DNA from: Polydactylus sextarius | Lineage: Eukaryota > Chordata > Actinopteri > Polynemidae | Length of the DNA stretch: 64,000 nucleotides | Assembly (NCBI GenBank): GCA_016801845.1 | Contig: CM028910.1 | Location: forward strand, 9,346,629 to 9,410,628 | Direction: 5' to 3' | Shown: piece by piece, positions 46,435 through 60,431 of the stretch | Layout of the letters: each line of letters starts with the position of its first letter | Numbering within the stretch: position 1 is the first letter of the stretch | Notes under the pieces: generated by a model | Told to the model about the DNA's origin: nothing | Seen by the model: only the letters and a program-made list of their open reading frames with translations | Database searches by the model: none | Program-made: the position numbers and the translations under genes

Positions 46435-48830
46435 TCACATCCTTCATCACATCAGATTCAGACATTTCATTGTAGACTTATCAATCATGCACTTAGGAAC
46501 ACTGTAGTTCAGGGCACAGTATTGATATGCTTCACAGTGTTTTATCAACTTCCACAATCAACATACCATAGCACATATAAGGTCGATACCACTGGAGGAG
46601 TTTCAGATGGACCGTAGGAATGATCATGGCTTGTGTCATGTCAATTTTTTCATTGTCTTTTTAGTTAATGTAGGTGTGTAATAGGAATCAAATTACTCAT
46701 CTTATATTTTTTTGAACCTTTTTTATGCAAAGTATCTAAGTAAATCTACAGAAATTTGTATAATTTCTCCCCTTTTTTGAATCTGTGACCTCATCAGATT
46801 TTCTTCAGATTAACTATAGACACTTGATGCAGCCAATCTACCGTCCCACATCTTATATTCATTGCTCACAACAATGAAATATTGTAAATGAAAAAAACAA
46901 AACAAAACAACAGTGACTTTTCTTTACAGTAGTGTCTAAATTTTTGCAGATTTTATCATAGCTATTTTACATCACAAAAATATTGACTTTTAACAGTAAG
47001 GTCTGCAGAATATTCAGAGCAACCTGGATATTGTTTAAGAAAAGAAATGCCACTATGCATTTGTTGAGTACTCCAAATAAAAATGATCGGGTTAGAGGAA
47101 GAAATGTCAGACTTTGGCCAAATAAATACAAAACTATCTCCATGGCTACATGCCCCTATAGACAGGTGGGGAAATGTACTTTTTTGTTATTTGGGTGAGA
47201 CAAATTAAGGAATTGTATAGTTCAGTGGTTCCCAACTGGTCTACCTGATCTAACAGGGTCCAAGACTGATATCAGCAAACACACAGATCCACTCATCTCT
47301 AATTCAGTACATTTCTCTCCATCAGCTGTGCTTGCAATGCGATTCAGCTGAGAATGTATTTGTTGTATAGGAAGTTTACTAACCTTGATGCTGACAGCAA
47401 GAAGGTTTGTGGCAAGAGGCCTGTAATTTAATTTAAAATCATTTCAATTGCAGTTTTGGTCTAAATAAGGTGTAAGGAGTTCATTTTACAGCTAAAACTG
47501 CCTCATAAAAAAAGACAAAAGCTGATACAACATCTGTTAAATCTCTTTTGTGTCGTATTTGTTTTCAGCCTTTTTATGGTGCAGCAACTTTCTGTTGAGT
47601 CTGTACCATGATCAGGAGAAACGCCACGACAGTCAATACACAGGACAACCAGTTGGAAACCACTGGTATATAGACTACAGTTGGAGTAACCTAGTATCAT
47701 TACAACCCTATACATTCCAATTTGAATACAGTTGAATTACACTTTCAAGTAACACAAACAAATGATAAGATTTCCTGCCAGATGTTTTCTCTACTACTGA
47801 AAATTTGTCGATTATGCCATTATTTTTGATACAGTTTTTTTTTTTTTTTTTTTTTTTGCTTTTGTTTTTGCGGGTGTGTACAGCCAACTCACAGTGATGC
47901 TTTTAATTAATTTCATTTTTATGTTTTTATTCTTGTATACAACATATTTATGTATTTTAACTGTTCTTTGTACGTTTTATCCTGTTGTCTTTTCCGTGTT
48001 CATCTCTACACAGCGTTTTGTAATTGGGGGTTTTAAAACGTGCTATATAAACAGAAGGAGTTACTTCTATTGTACCACTATTTACATTTATTCAAAGCTA
48101 GAAACAAAGTTGCACTGCGAGGCTGTTTTGCACCAGAAAACATTTAAAATTGCTCTGTATGATTATACACTTGAACCCTTGGCCGTTTGGCTCTGCATGA
48201 AAGGATTTTTTTAAACAAATATAGTCATTGTTACACAACAGAGTACAGATCATACCAAGTAACTGCTTAAAAACACAGTGTAATCAGCCACAGTGTGCCC
48301 AACATTACAACCTGTAACTGAGGTTTGAAAACATAATGACCAATATATCTATGCACTATATTCACAGAAGTGTTTTTTTTTTCCCACTTAGAAGATAATA
48401 ACGTGGAAGACAGTAATATTCTGATGTATTTCTCTCCTTTTTTATATGCTTTGTTATTCTTGAAAATTCTAAATTACAACTAAGTTGTTACAGAAAAAAC
48501 AATTGTATATTTACACCAGGTTACATTTTTAAAAGTTAAAAGTTTCAAATTTGTAATTTATTATGCCTCTTAGTAAGCTTAAATACACTTTTTGTCCTTC
48601 TAGCCCCAGTTGATTTGTAAGAACAGCTTCAGGTGCCATTACAGACAAAGCAGACTTAACACACAGTGCTCCTATATTTCACTTCATCGGCCAGTTCACC
48701 CACCACAATATTTATGAATGAGTCACCATTTTACTAGAACATAAGTGTAGGATGACTGAGCCTGTTGGAACTGTGTTGTATTTCATGAAATGTATTAAAA
48801 TGTCTCTTTCTCGTTGACCATATGTGACTG
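46435..48830 (+). other. lrrc8d: Probable lrrc8d 3' UTR with candidate poly(A) sites
   Basis: AT-rich and without exons. AATAAA occurs near 47,076 and 47,121. ATTAAA at 48,794-48,799 is followed by a long TG-rich stretch (GTGACTGTGTGTATGTGTG), the best-looking downstream element. A long UTR to about 48,830 or an early end near 47,100 are both possible. It contains an hAT-like MITE and a T run (47,834-47,857). Confidence 0.4.
47223..47665. mobile_element. hAT-like MITE
   Basis: The left end CAGTGGTTCCCAACTGGT (47,223-47,240) and right end ACCAGTTGGAAACCACTG (47,648-47,665) are inverted copies with one mismatch in 18. CAGTGGTTC...AAC is the classical terminus of hAT/Charlie-type elements. Flanking 8-mers GTATAGTT and GTATATAG agree at only five leading positions, so the duplication is decayed or lost. 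443 bp, no transposase. Confidence 0.65.
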
Positions 48831-51360
48831 TGTGTATGTGTGAGACACAATGTGTGTGTTTTGTGCCTGCTTTGATTTTTTGTCAGCATTACAAACTCTT
48901 TCGAGTGATACAGAGATCACAGTTATGTTTTCCCATCCTTTCTGTCCTAATATACAAACACAATCTAAAACATGTCATGTATTGTTTATAAAATGAGACT
49001 CTACAGACAGAGAGATGTCGACCAACGTTCCAGGTATTATCCTACAATTTAACATCGGTTAAAGAATCCAGAGATAAATATTGCAGTGCTCTTCCCTCAG
49101 TGAACCCAACAATTACAACATTATTTTGCGTATTGATTGCTGCCAGCATCATAGTATCATCCTTCTGTAGTAACATATAGCAGCATGTTGATAACGGCAT
49201 TGAAAATGATCATAGACATGAATTAGAAAGAGAGATTTCTGAGGAAGCAGCAGTGTGATATCTGACTGCTTAAACACTGCTTGAAGGTAATTCACCATGA
49301 TTTCTATGTTAATGAACCTGAAAATGCTGAGTCATTGTTGCAGAGAGAGAGAGAGGGAGAGAGATAGCAATTAAAAAACTTGTTTAATGCTGAAATTTAC
49401 TCTCACTGTGTGTTAGGAGACTCTAGACAAAGTGACAAACAACTGCAATGTGACAGTTTTAGAAGTGCACACTTTCCTGTATGAATGTGAAAGGTCACAT
49501 TGAAGTCTTTGGGGCAGTTGAGGGTGATTGTTGCTGCTCAACGACTAACTCCCACCAATTAAGTCCTCACACTGAGTGAAAGGGCACATATTTATCCACT
49601 ATTCTTCACAAACAAATGCTTCATGAGACAGAAGTTTAAAATACAGGTCATGTGACACACTCTAACACACGCACATACATGTTGATTACAAACTCAGAAA
49701 CAATAGCAAAAGCACTACACTGAAAACAGTGACAATTCAAAAACTGTACAACATATCAAATACCTAAATAATAGCTGGATGGCTGACAGTCTTGTGACCT
49801 GTTTAAAGCTCAGATAAATCTCTAGCTGAGAGTTTGTTTAAGTAGTTACATTTCAAAGAGAAAATGAACTCCTCCATTTATTTAGATGAGAGCAATTGCT
49901 CATAAAAATAGAATGTATTTATTTTAATATATAATTTTAGTGTTTGAAATGAGTTTCTATGCTGAATGTATGCAGGTAGAAGCAATTCTGTATGAACAAA
50001 ACAAAATAACAATGTAACAATGAATTTGAGGAGAACCTATAGTGAGGATGAATGGGCAACATGTCTCATACACATGTAATGAAACTTTTTGCGATGAAGT
50101 GTTTTGTTCTAAACATGATATAGTCAGTAGTATCAGATCAAGTTGTGGATGTTGTGGAAGAATTGTCTGAACATCAAGCTGTAGCATTTCTTGGATGCTG
50201 TTGCCCTCTGCTGGATATAAATAGTGACTACATATCACAACACTGGTGTCACTGCTGCTGAGAAGCAAGAAGACCAACACTAAATTGTATAAATGGTTTT
50301 GGATGTGAGCTGCATTATTTGTATCAGTGAGTTTAACCATGTGAAGCCGATTTTGATGTGTGAACATGCAGATCTGTGTGAGCTGAGAGACAGGAAGAAG
50401 TCTCTAGTTCAACAAGATATTTTGGACTCCTCTATGATTGACTAATTTATTAATATATGATAGTTCACCTAAAAACAATCTGAGATTATTAGTGGTTCTG
50501 AGGAAAGATAAAAAAAAGACAATATACAATATTATAGATAAATGGGTATATCTAACACACAACTAGGCAACACAACTACATTTTCAGCCATTTGTCCCCA
50601 TCAATGACCTTCTGACATTGTACAACAAACAAGTCTGGAGGCTTTAATGTACCAATGTTCCTTAAAAACTCAGTTAACTGAAATTGTAAAACTCTACCAG
50701 TGTACTCTCAATTAAAAATAACTTGTATAAAACAATAATGGTTATGAGGACTTATTAATTAGTTATACTAATATATATTATATGAATTATATGAATTAAT
50801 GATATCAATCAAAAATCTACATCTGCAGCTGCAAATGTTTGATTACATATTTGTAATTATTCTGAATATTGCTTAGTGTTTTTATTCACACGTTTCATAT
50901 ACATCTATGATTCAGCTGTGAAAGTCTTGTATATGTGTATCAATATTTCATAAATGCTTTACAACTGATTTAAAAAAAATTAGGTTGCTATTATACATCA
51001 TAATCAGAAATTCATACAAAAGTCACTAAGTGGAGATTTAATTGTTTAAGAAAATACGCACAATTAATGATCATGTGTGTCAATGGATTTATTTAGTGTG
51101 TATATGCTTAATTATTACACATAATTATTCTGAAGACGAACTCTGGCCTTTGTTCAAGAATTTTTCATGTAACCTTAGCATGCAGGAGTATTTGCATATT
51201 TTAGCATCACAGCAACACTATATAATGTATATACAGATGTTATATTTTTGTCAATGCTCCTCCACTAGTAGCCATTCTGTTTCATGTTTTTTTTGCCTCT
51301 GTTCTGCTCAGCATGCACACATTATCAAACATAAGTCTCCCAGCTGACTTGTTTTCTGAA
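48831..51360. other. Intergenic, nothing distinctive
   Basis: AT-rich DNA with a short GA tract (49,343-49,366) and no supported exon. Confidence 0.5.
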
Positions 51361-52470
51361 TTACATCCAGTACATCATCAAACTGGACTTGTTTGTGACG
51401 ATTGTGCCATTTGGCTTGACGGCGGCGGCGGGCTGGGAGGGCTGAACACATGATGTGATAACTCTGGAGGAGCAGCAGAGAGAAGGATGCATGACTCTAA
51501 GCCATAGTGACACTGGGCTTGTTAGAAGTCTGCCATCAGGTGGATGAAGAAAATGCACCGCCTACAGTCCAGCCTTCATTACTTCCTTGGGATCAAGCAA
51601 TGGCCTTAACACTCGTCACAAACACTTAGCGTGCACTTTTCCCCTTACAGGACTGCACTGCCAGCCATATTTGTTTGGAGTGGTCATCACAAAAGCAGTG
51701 GCCATCAGCCCGTACTGCAACCTGGGGACAGAGCTAACATGATGGCAATTTAAAAGGTTGACCGACTCCTCAATAACTGCATCTCAGTTTTACACGTCAG
51801 GCGAGGAGACAAGTTATTGCTTTAATGACCTGCTGTGCATTCTGTGTTTCCACTGCTACCTGGTTTGTCCTTGGCAGACACCATATTTTTTTAAACAAAT
51901 GCAGGTGTTTATGGAGGATAATAAGGACTCATACGGCGAGCGCCGATTTAACTGCGAGAGAAATTAATTCGAATTTGGACCGTTGTGGCCAATTCAGCTC
52001 CTTGGTGTTATTTCTGGCAACAAGACATAAGCATTTATTAGGTGTAAGTGTGTCTGCGTGGTGAATTTTGGATTTGTATGTGGCATGCTGCTCTGCTGAT
52101 GCCCTGAGGAAAGCACCAGATCCTCAGCGACAGCACTTTGTGAGCACTTGCACAGCTGATGAGCTGTAATTATGTTTTAATTATTTCTGTAGGGCATCAT
52201 TCTCTCCTGACGTGAACCACCACCCCCCGCTCGCAAATTAAGACATTCAGTATTTTGAAAACATTCGGTGATGAAACTCTCTTCAGTGAAGTCCACTAAT
52301 TACTTGCACAACCTCGTGTCAGAACCCATAGAAGGCGGCTTTGATGTCTGTTGCCCAAGATGATAATCAAGGGCACAGATCGCATGTGATTGGCTGTAAT
52401 TGGGACAAGTTGTTTAAAAAAAGGGCACCACATGACTTTGACGGCTGCTTTGCACAGCCACTGCTTCGAG
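51361..52470. promoter_or_regulatory. Candidate conserved non-coding block
   Basis: Even composition, no microsatellites, many homeodomain-like cores (ATTAATTCGAATTTGG, TGTAATTATGTTTTAATTA near 52,165-52,183, CCACTAATTACTTG near 52,292). It looks like developmental enhancer sequence. Distal to LRRC8D in human lies ZNF326 and then BARHL2, a homeobox gene in a non-coding-rich interval, so barhl2 regulation is one guess. Conservation is untested. Confidence 0.3.
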
Positions 52471-52475
52471 ACACT

Positions 52476-52552
52476 ACCCCCCACCCCCCTCTCCCCTTCC
52501 CTCCCTTCGCCTCCTCTCTCCCTCTGCCACCCCACCCCCCCATCCTGTGCCC
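52476..52552 (-). repeat. C/pyrimidine-rich tract, G-quadruplex potential on the minus strand
   Basis: Repeated C runs of 3 to 7 in an almost pure pyrimidine stretch (ACCCCCCACCCCCCTCTCCCC and onwards). On the minus strand this gives many closely spaced G runs. It adjoins the candidate conserved block to its left. Confidence 0.75.
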
Positions 52553-53715
52553 ACGGGTGAGGAAGCCTTGTCACTTATTGAGGAGGCTGTTGCCATGAAG
52601 TGACAGATGTCCTGATGTGATCTGTCTGCATCTTTGGCCTCCATCTGTCTTGTTAGTACACATAGTTAAGGATGGTGTGAGGACAGAGCTGTTCTTCTTT
52701 CATATATGTTAAATGTATTGGAAACTGTCTCTGGGAGCTGAAACTAGCTCCCCTGGCAATCTTTCGACAACAATCTCTCAGCTCTTCTTTTCCACCTCTT
52801 GTTTTTCAAGGTTTTCCCTGCCTCCTCAGCCACTTCTGCAGGCCCTGATGCTCAGGGTTCAGTGCCACTGAACCATCTCTAAATCTCCATTTTTGCTCTG
52901 CTTTGCTCCCTGCTTGGCAGAGAAAGATTAGGGGCTCGGGTCCTGGGGTGCGTATCCCACCCTCTTTTTCTCTCTTCCTCACACCCCTCCCTCTCTCCAC
53001 CTATCCTGGGAGATTCAAATCCTTTTAGCTTCTTCCTCAGGTAAAATTGCCAAGGACCTTGTGAGCCCTGGGTTCCCCTGGAGGTAAAATCTATAATGGA
53101 GTTTTGATTTGAGCAAGAACAGCCTTGAAAATGGACTTCTTTAACTAGGTAGCTGCCTCGCAGGAGGTCAACAGTACTCCAGGTGGACACAACATGCCAC
53201 AACTGTGTTAGAAAAAAGCAGAACAAAGGAACAGTTTTAGTCAAAAGAAAGTGACCTGTGGACAGTGTTGTAAATAAAAAATCCAGGCGATGTGTTGCTT
53301 TTGTAAATTTTTCAAACTGAATTATTCAGTACCATTTCGGCACCGCCATATCTTTGTTGGCAGAACAATCTCCTGTTTATTGACAGATTTCTGACTACAT
53401 GTCATTAAAAAAATGGCTGCATCTAAATGTAAATGAATGAAACTGTCAAGAAACAGTTGATTACTTCACATTACATTCTTTATTTCTTTTTCTTTTAACT
53501 ACCTTGACTTGGAGATAGAGGGCACCAAAGCCTCAGTTTTGGAAACACTGCTGCTGAAGCCTCAACTAAGAGAGGTGCTTTGTGTATTTAGTGTTAAGTG
53601 TATAAGTGTATAGTGTAATTTAATAGCATTTCCAGGATCAGGGGCTAACAGCAGGGGTAGGATTAAGAAATATGATGAATGAAGAAACTTTATGATGTGA
53701 TGAATAATATCAATT
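52553..53715. other. Intergenic
   Basis: No gene. It contains a pyrimidine-rich, GC-richer stretch (52,800-53,030) with a 19-bp inverted repeat (GGTTCAGTG, C, CACTGAACC; 52,856-52,874). Confidence 0.45.
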
Positions 53716-53723
53716 AGTGGTGA

Positions 53724-53725
53724 TG

Positions 53726-53779
<54 letters not shown>
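53724..53779. repeat. (AAT)n microsatellite
   Basis: About 18 uninterrupted trinucleotide units. Confidence 0.95.
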
Positions 53780-55035
53780 GCTGTCACATCAGTTGCCATG
53801 GTTGCTATAATGTTTAAATTTAGAAATATTGGTAGTTGTACTTGAAAAAGAGCCATTTAATAAGTATCAAACTGACATACTGCAGCTTCATCATAGCACC
53901 AGATGTTATAGACTGCTAGAAGAGTGGCAGAGTTTGAGAATTATAAATTTCACACAAATACGCTTCATTACCACTTTATTGATGTACCCTCTGCTGACTT
54001 TCAATTATTCATCAGCCACTCAGAAAAAAAAAACAGTTTGCTCTGCTTCAATTTATGCTCCGTATAAAAACAGAAATCACATCCCTGCTGCAGCTATAAT
54101 CTTAGTTAATCAGCATCATTTAATGCACTTAGCAGCAGTGTTTCAAATTCAAATGAACCACTTGTGCAAAAGCAATCGGCGTCTGCCCCAGTTCTCATCG
54201 ATGGTGGGTTTGTCAAAATGATGCAATTGGTCATTACCTCACATCAGACGCCTCAGAGACATAATTCTGTCTGACAATTGGATTCTAGCTTTGACAGCCT
54301 CAAACTTGTTGAGTTTTCTCTAAATACTTGCCATTGCAATGAGTTAAACATCCCCCGGAGGCACCGCAGAGTTTTCCTTTTGAACAAACACCCGAGGGAC
54401 GCCAAGCTGGGACTGCACAAGGAACCGGAGGTCTTATGGAGAGGGCTGTTTGGGTTTATCTAATGGTACAATGGGTAATTTCTTCTGCCACTGCAGAGGG
54501 AGGGAAGAAAAAGAGGGATGAAAAGAGAGAAGGGAGTATGTTTAAGAGAGAATCTTTATCTGGGCTTAATTTCCCATGCTCAAGCAGAGTGGAGGATTTT
54601 TTTGCTGTACAGATCTCTTTTGTCAGATCCGACCTACCCATGGAAGACCCAGGGGCACTCTAAGAACATACGCATCACCTAGATTTGCCTTCCAGCCCAC
54701 TTCTCTCCAGCGGTTGCACCCTCTCCCCGCTGGCTTCTTTGTGTAGAAGAGACGAGTGAGCATTTTGGAAATCAAATCTCAGTTTGTCGGAGGAAAAAAC
54801 TGGAGCAGACATCAATTTGAATAGATTTATTTCTACATAATTGTTCTGAGCACTTACATCCACAAAAGCCTCATGTTCTGTTGCTTTGCCTGGTTGTGAT
54901 GCAAAATGGAGCTGAATTGTGGAGAGGGATACCAATGTGTCTGGTTCTCTACCTACTAGCTGTACCATTGAGAAACCTCAACTAGGCTCAAACTTAAATA
55001 TCGACAAAACTCCCCCTTATCATATAGCTATAGGC
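53780..55035. other. Intergenic; possible conserved stretch
   Basis: No exon is supported. 54,060-54,330 and 54,770-54,960 have the even, repeat-free texture of possible conserved non-coding DNA. Open frames here have no recognisable protein features. Confidence 0.25.
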
Positions 55036-55042
55036 ACGCATG

Positions 55043-55221
<179 letters not shown>

Positions 55222-55541
55222 ATTTACATTATAAACATACACGTAATGTCCTTCTGGCATACATACTATACATCTACGTATGTATACCATTATCTCCTCC
55301 TGCCGAAAATGTTATAGTCTATAGTCGTTTTCACACCGTAATCGTTCAAGTCTCCCAGCACCTGGAGAGGCCCGAGCCCTCGAACAGAGTGTTGCTGGTC
55401 TCTGAAGGCCAAGCCACTTTGCAAGGGAGAATTCAGGCAGGTACAGTAGTCATCATTGTCAAAAAGGAGTGCACAACACTGCTGGGACAAAGGAAGGTGC
55501 TGGTGAAAACATGAGGTGAGTGGAACAGGGGCTGAGTGGAG

Positions 55542-55615
55542 ATAGGAGGGGAGGTGGGAGAAGGGAAGGGGGTGGTGGTGGTGGGGTAGCAAGGAGGGGA
55601 TGGGGATGGGAGGTT
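55542..55615 (+). repeat. G-rich tract with quadruplex potential
   Basis: Many G runs of three or more within 74 bp (AGGAGGGGAGGTGGGAGAAG, GGGGGTGGTGGTGGTGGGG and so on) on the plus strand. A second purine tract with G runs lies at 55,805-55,862. Confidence 0.75.
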
Positions 55616-55799
55616 GAAGAGAGTCCCAAAGCTCCCTGCCAGTGATGACCAGAGTGTCCATCAGTGAGGTCTCACGGGTGCCCACTGAAACAGCAGCGCT
55701 GGCAGAACTAAAAAACACCCACCCTGGGAAAGTGCTTTTTCTCCCGCCAGACGCCGAGTGATGGATTGGGCCGGCCATTGCACACAATGCATTTGTGAG

Positions 55800-55862
55800 G
55801 AAACAGAAAGAGAGAGAGTGAGAGAGAGAAAGAGAGGGGTGGGAGGTGGGGGGGCAGGGGGT
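55800..55862 (+). repeat. (GA)n and G-run purine tract
   Basis: GA-rich repeat leading into GGGGTGGGAGGTGGGGGGGC-type sequence. Almost all purine on this strand, so triplex or quadruplex structures are possible. Confidence 0.8.
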
Positions 55863-56289
55863 GCGAGAGAAACAACGTCTGTCAGAAAAACACTTCCACT
55901 TTACTCCTAGAATGCACTAAAATATTTAAGAGTTCGATATTTATTTCATTATTGCACACATCGGATGTGAGAATGGACATACACACAAATGGAAGCATAC
56001 AACAAAAGGTTTAAAGCCACATACTGTTCACTACACTGAAGTAATTGAAGTAAAGACAAAGAAATACCTGGATGAATATTTCAGCAGAATGACTTTATTT
56101 ATTTAGTTTTTAAAGGCAAAATCAAAAATTTACTACAATTAAAACACTTCAATTGACAACTGGTGGCACTGGAAAGTTCCAGTTTGGCCACATTGTGTTT
56201 TTTCTTTTTTCTTTCTTTTTGAGTGATGGAAATGCTTCTACTGAGAGCTACACACCAACCACACCTGCCAACCTCAAGAGTCAACAGTA

Positions 56290-56720
56290 TTGATTAAACT
56301 GCCGCATCCTCTCAAATCCATCCCCATTTCCTTTGAAGGCGAAAATCATCCTTGATATCTGCCAACAGCTTACTTACTTAGGGATTTTTCCTTTCAATCT
56401 AGGTTGTATTAATTAATGCATGCCTTTCTTAAATTAGCCCTCGGAGGAGCTATAACTCAAATTCCCGTATTTATGGAAGTAATAGGTTGGAAAAAAAAAT
56501 GCTAAACTGAAATAATTATGCAGCCCAACACTTTGCTTTGAGAATAAACTGCAAGAAACCTGATGAAATATGAATGTGCATTGGGTGCAAAGATAGTTAA
56601 ATATTTACAGTCTTGTGTTAGTCCACAACCCCAGTAAAGATGCTAGTCAACTGCAATAATTGCTTTATTGCAAAACTTTGCACTTGATTCACGGATTCAC
56701 AGGGTGTTATACAAGTTCAG
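56290..56720. promoter_or_regulatory. Candidate conserved non-coding block
   Basis: Repeat-free and compositionally even, with TATTAATTAATGCATGCC, GAAATAATTATGCAG and similar homeodomain/POU-like cores. It resembles a developmental enhancer; not testable from this sequence. Confidence 0.35.
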
Positions 56721-57049
56721 AGCACTTTTGCTTTTTTTTCATTTTCTTTTTAAATGTACACCCATTAAAAATATATACTTTTGAAACTGTCGGTACAGCC
56801 TGTACAGTCCTTCATATGTTCCATTTTTCTACTTAATATAATCAGGCAGGTAGTTGCATCTTAAGCAGGAGCCCATACTGCAGTTAGAAAAGGGCACGCT
56901 GCAGTAAGATGGTGAGGGAGCCCCCTGAGGGACTGATCTTATATCAGGAGACTGTATATTTCTACGCTAAAGAGGCTATTCAAACCCACCAATGCTTGAA
57001 TTATTAAAGACACTGTATGTTTTTCAAAGCCTTGATTTAGCTTTCTTAA

Positions 57050-57138
57050 GGGGCGGGATGTGTGCCGTGTTCGTAGTGGTGTGGTAAGGGGTTGGGGATA
57101 GTAGGGAGGAGTGGGGCAGTGCCGGTGGGGGGGGACTG
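57050..57138 (+). repeat. G-rich tract with quadruplex potential
   Basis: GGGGCGGGATG, then GGGGTTGGGGATAGTAGGG and GGTGGGGGGGGACTG: at least six G runs of three or more in 90 bp. Confidence 0.7.
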
Positions 57139-57139
57139 T

Positions 57140-59869
57140 AGGCTATCAGAGGTTGAATTGTTTCTGTTTTCACTCCTCCCACCACTGGCCTACTCTGCTA
57201 AAATGGCCTTTTACTTTCTAAGCATGCTTTTACTGCCTTTGAAGGGTTATTTTTGTTGATGAAAAGGATACGCCACCTTGGTTAAAGCGAGCCCCAGCTA
57301 TTCACATGCTTGTTTGATACTTTCCCCTCAGTTTGCCTTATAAATTTATCATCAGTAAAGTATACCAGTGGTCTCAGTGCCGTAGTACAGGCTTGGAGCT
57401 AAGTGGCTAAGGTTGACTGAATGAACGAAAGACGGGGCAGAGAGAGATAGACGGAAAAACAGAGAGAAATAACAGAAAGAGAGAAAGTAAACGGTTCAAC
57501 AGTGGTTGATCCCGTTCCAGAGTGGAGGAGTGTGTACTCAAGGTTTTAAGACATTAAAAGTCTTAAACTGGCTTTATCGATGACTCTCTTGATTCCTAGA
57601 TACAGTACAGAGGCCTCACTTGTTAACAACTTGTATGTTAATGACTTGTATTAGAACTGATCAATCTACTTTGGATGCAAGCATTTCCCATCGCTTTGAA
57701 GTGAATGCATTGATTAGTGAGAATATAACAGAATTAAACAATCGGTCGTGCTTGGTGCTGAGTGGAGCTAATATGGTAAGCCTCCTTTCCCTTCTGTTAA
57801 TGGATCACAAAACAACATTGCTAGTAGAGCACAGATTACCATATTGACATTGTATTCATAGTAACACATAGTCTGTGGCAACACTACACCCATATGTGAA
57901 TCCAAATGGGTGTAAATGTGCTGCTGCTGATGCTCTCAGGATTTTTCTGCTAGATATTGGAACCTGGCTCCCTGGTAAGTATGTTAGTGAGATGCAACAA
58001 TGATGTTGGTGATCAAGCCTGATCTACAGTTGGTGTTCCTCTCCCAAAGAGATTGGATTAGGTTAAGGTCAAGATTCTGTCCAGGTCAATCAAATTCTTC
58101 CCAACCAAAATGTTGGTATTGAGCAATTCTGCAAAACCCTAAATCAATGAAGTTTATTTTTGTTCTTTTTACAATATCTGCACATAACTTGTGTTGTGCA
58201 GACACCAAACAACATACCACACTGGCCTTGAATCCACAAACATCAAGATGGCACTGATTGTGTTGTTAGGTTACAATGAGGACATGTTCACGGTTAAAGT
58301 CCAGGTTGGAGAACTACACATGAATAGAATTAAGAAAGGGGAGAGATTGTACTGAATTTATACCTGCATTATATTTTCATTTAGCACCTTGGTAGTGGAT
58401 ATGAACGTGTGAGCTGTGGAACTGCACAATGTGAATGTTTTCCTATGATGTTGGAGTCTTCAAAAGACATTTTGGGGAGGATGAAATCTTTCATGTTCAA
58501 ACAGGAAACTGTTGCCAACAAGTCTTCTCATTCTCTGCTGAAGCATTAAAGCTACACTGATCAATATTTTGATATTAGCGATGAATCAAATCACTGTTTG
58601 AACTCTGTAGTTTCTCCCCAGGTCTACTGAGTATTTTAGCGTTTTTTAGCTTTGGTCAGTTACCCAAATTTATTAAAAAAAATAACTGTTTTGGTCAGTT
58701 ACCCAATTTTTTTCTCTCAGTTTCATTGGTCCCATCAACCTTGTTTCCAGATGCTCCTGCAGAATACCAAACACATTCAACAAACAGCTAGTGAAGTGCT
58801 TAGCGGCTAAAGAGACAGATATTTACCTAAGGTAAATGGTTAAAAGTTTCCTGAAATTGACTCCATCTAAGTGTTAATGATGTGCTCTACCTGCTAGACA
58901 TACACTTAGGCTACTGTTTGCTAACACAAGAAAACATCTTTTTACATTCATAAGCAGAAAACACTGTCAGTTTTAAAACATGCATCTAGGTTTTGCTGCC
59001 ACCATATAGTCAACCCAAAAGATTTCCATTTGACCATGAAAAACTCCATGAAAAAAAATTATGTACACATAATATTTTGTGTAGGTTTCTATTACAATGT
59101 GCATCTTAAACTTTAATGCAGTTTCCTTTGCTGACATATCTGAATTTATTTTGAACCTGGTATGAGTGGTGTTAAAATCATCATATCCCGTACATACACA
59201 GACATATAATAACCTCCTCCACCACAACCACCACCTCTGCTCCCTGTTCCCTGTGTTTCGGTGTCAGGTGGATGCTGTTTATGGATGCTATTCCAGGTGG
59301 AATATTGCTGGTGTATTGCCCACCAAACAGATGTCTCTCCTGAATTAGTTACCTCAGGATCCTCCCTGAATACCAAATAAGGAGAAACATACAAGTTGTG
59401 CACTATTCTGATTTATTCATCCAGTCTATACCTTATGCTTAGACAGTAGCATGCAAATCAATGCCATTTATCACCATTTCACGGTATATATAGTGTACAG
59501 TGGTATGGAAATAGTAGTTTGATGTTTTATTGATTTGTCTTCTTCAAGGATTTTGCAGATAAATAAATGATATAGCCTTGAATTAAAGGTGCTGCTGCTA
59601 TACCTGACACTACGGTGCCGTTGGGATTTAAATGACCGCAAGTAAATCTCTGAGTTCTAAGCAAAACACAGGTTGCAGTTGTACTGCAGTGGGATGATGA
59701 GGTGGTCTAGACTTCTCTGTTCGATCATGGGTTACATCATTTCCTCTGTTAAAGTGGGAGGGCATGAAAACAAGTGGAACTCATGATATCACCCCTCATC
59801 TCCTCCTCCTCCTTTAACAGACCACATGGCCCAACCTTTCTTTATTGATAGTGGAATGCTTGACAAAGC
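57140..59869. other. Intergenic with probable old repeats
   Basis: No gene. 57,990-58,130 (GAGATTGGATTAGGTTAAGG, GTCCAGGTCAATCAAATTC) resembles a decayed Tc1-like fragment. 58,550-58,880 (CTAAAGAGACAGATATTTACC) resembles a common teleost interspersed repeat and contains a 17-bp direct repeat (TTTGGTCAGTTACCCAA at about 58,652 and 58,691). Both assignments are weak. Confidence 0.3.
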
Positions 59870-60170
59870 AGGGTAATTAAAGCAATAGTGCCGGTTGGGT
59901 TTCACTGATAAAGATTGGAGCCGATGCACCTCTCTGTGGTGTGTCAGCAGCAGAGAGCTCCCCGTCCCCTGGATCCCTCATTCGCCTTTCATCTCCCCCA
60001 CTCAGCCATGAAAAATTCATCCAAGACCTCCAGAAATATTTATTGTAAAATCTTAGGGAGAAGTGGTAGCACTGAAAAATTCATGGCCTTATTCGCCTCC
60101 AACAGCTGTGGACCCCTTAATTAATTTGATTGCTCACATTACACAATAAATTCATTTATACAATATTTAT
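59870..60170. promoter_or_regulatory. Candidate conserved non-coding block
   Basis: GGGTAATTAAAGCAATAG, two copies of GAAAAATTCAT, CTTAATTAATTTGATTGC and CAATAAATTCATTTATAC in an otherwise even sequence. Enhancer-like texture; conservation is inferred only. Confidence 0.35.
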
Positions 60171-60424
60171 ATGTCCTTTTCCTCAACTTGGTCTAATCAA
60201 ACAGACATACATACATAGATATGTGTTCGCCTTTTTTTTTTTTTTTTTCACCTACCCCATAGTACATATGTTTACAGTTTTTAAAGAGCCTTTAATTCAG
60301 CTATATCCTACCAATATTTTTATTTCACTCTGTTCTACTGTGTGGAGAACAATGTGGAGTTGTAGCTGCTTAAGTTTTAAAAAATAGTATGTGAGCCTTA
60401 GTCATCCAAAACAAAGACTGATAT

Positions 60425-60431
60425 AATAATG

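Noticed and set aside
55290..55787. A 165-codon minus-strand frame
   Set aside because: It runs over a G-rich tract, giving proline/histidine-rich low complexity, and has no family resemblance.
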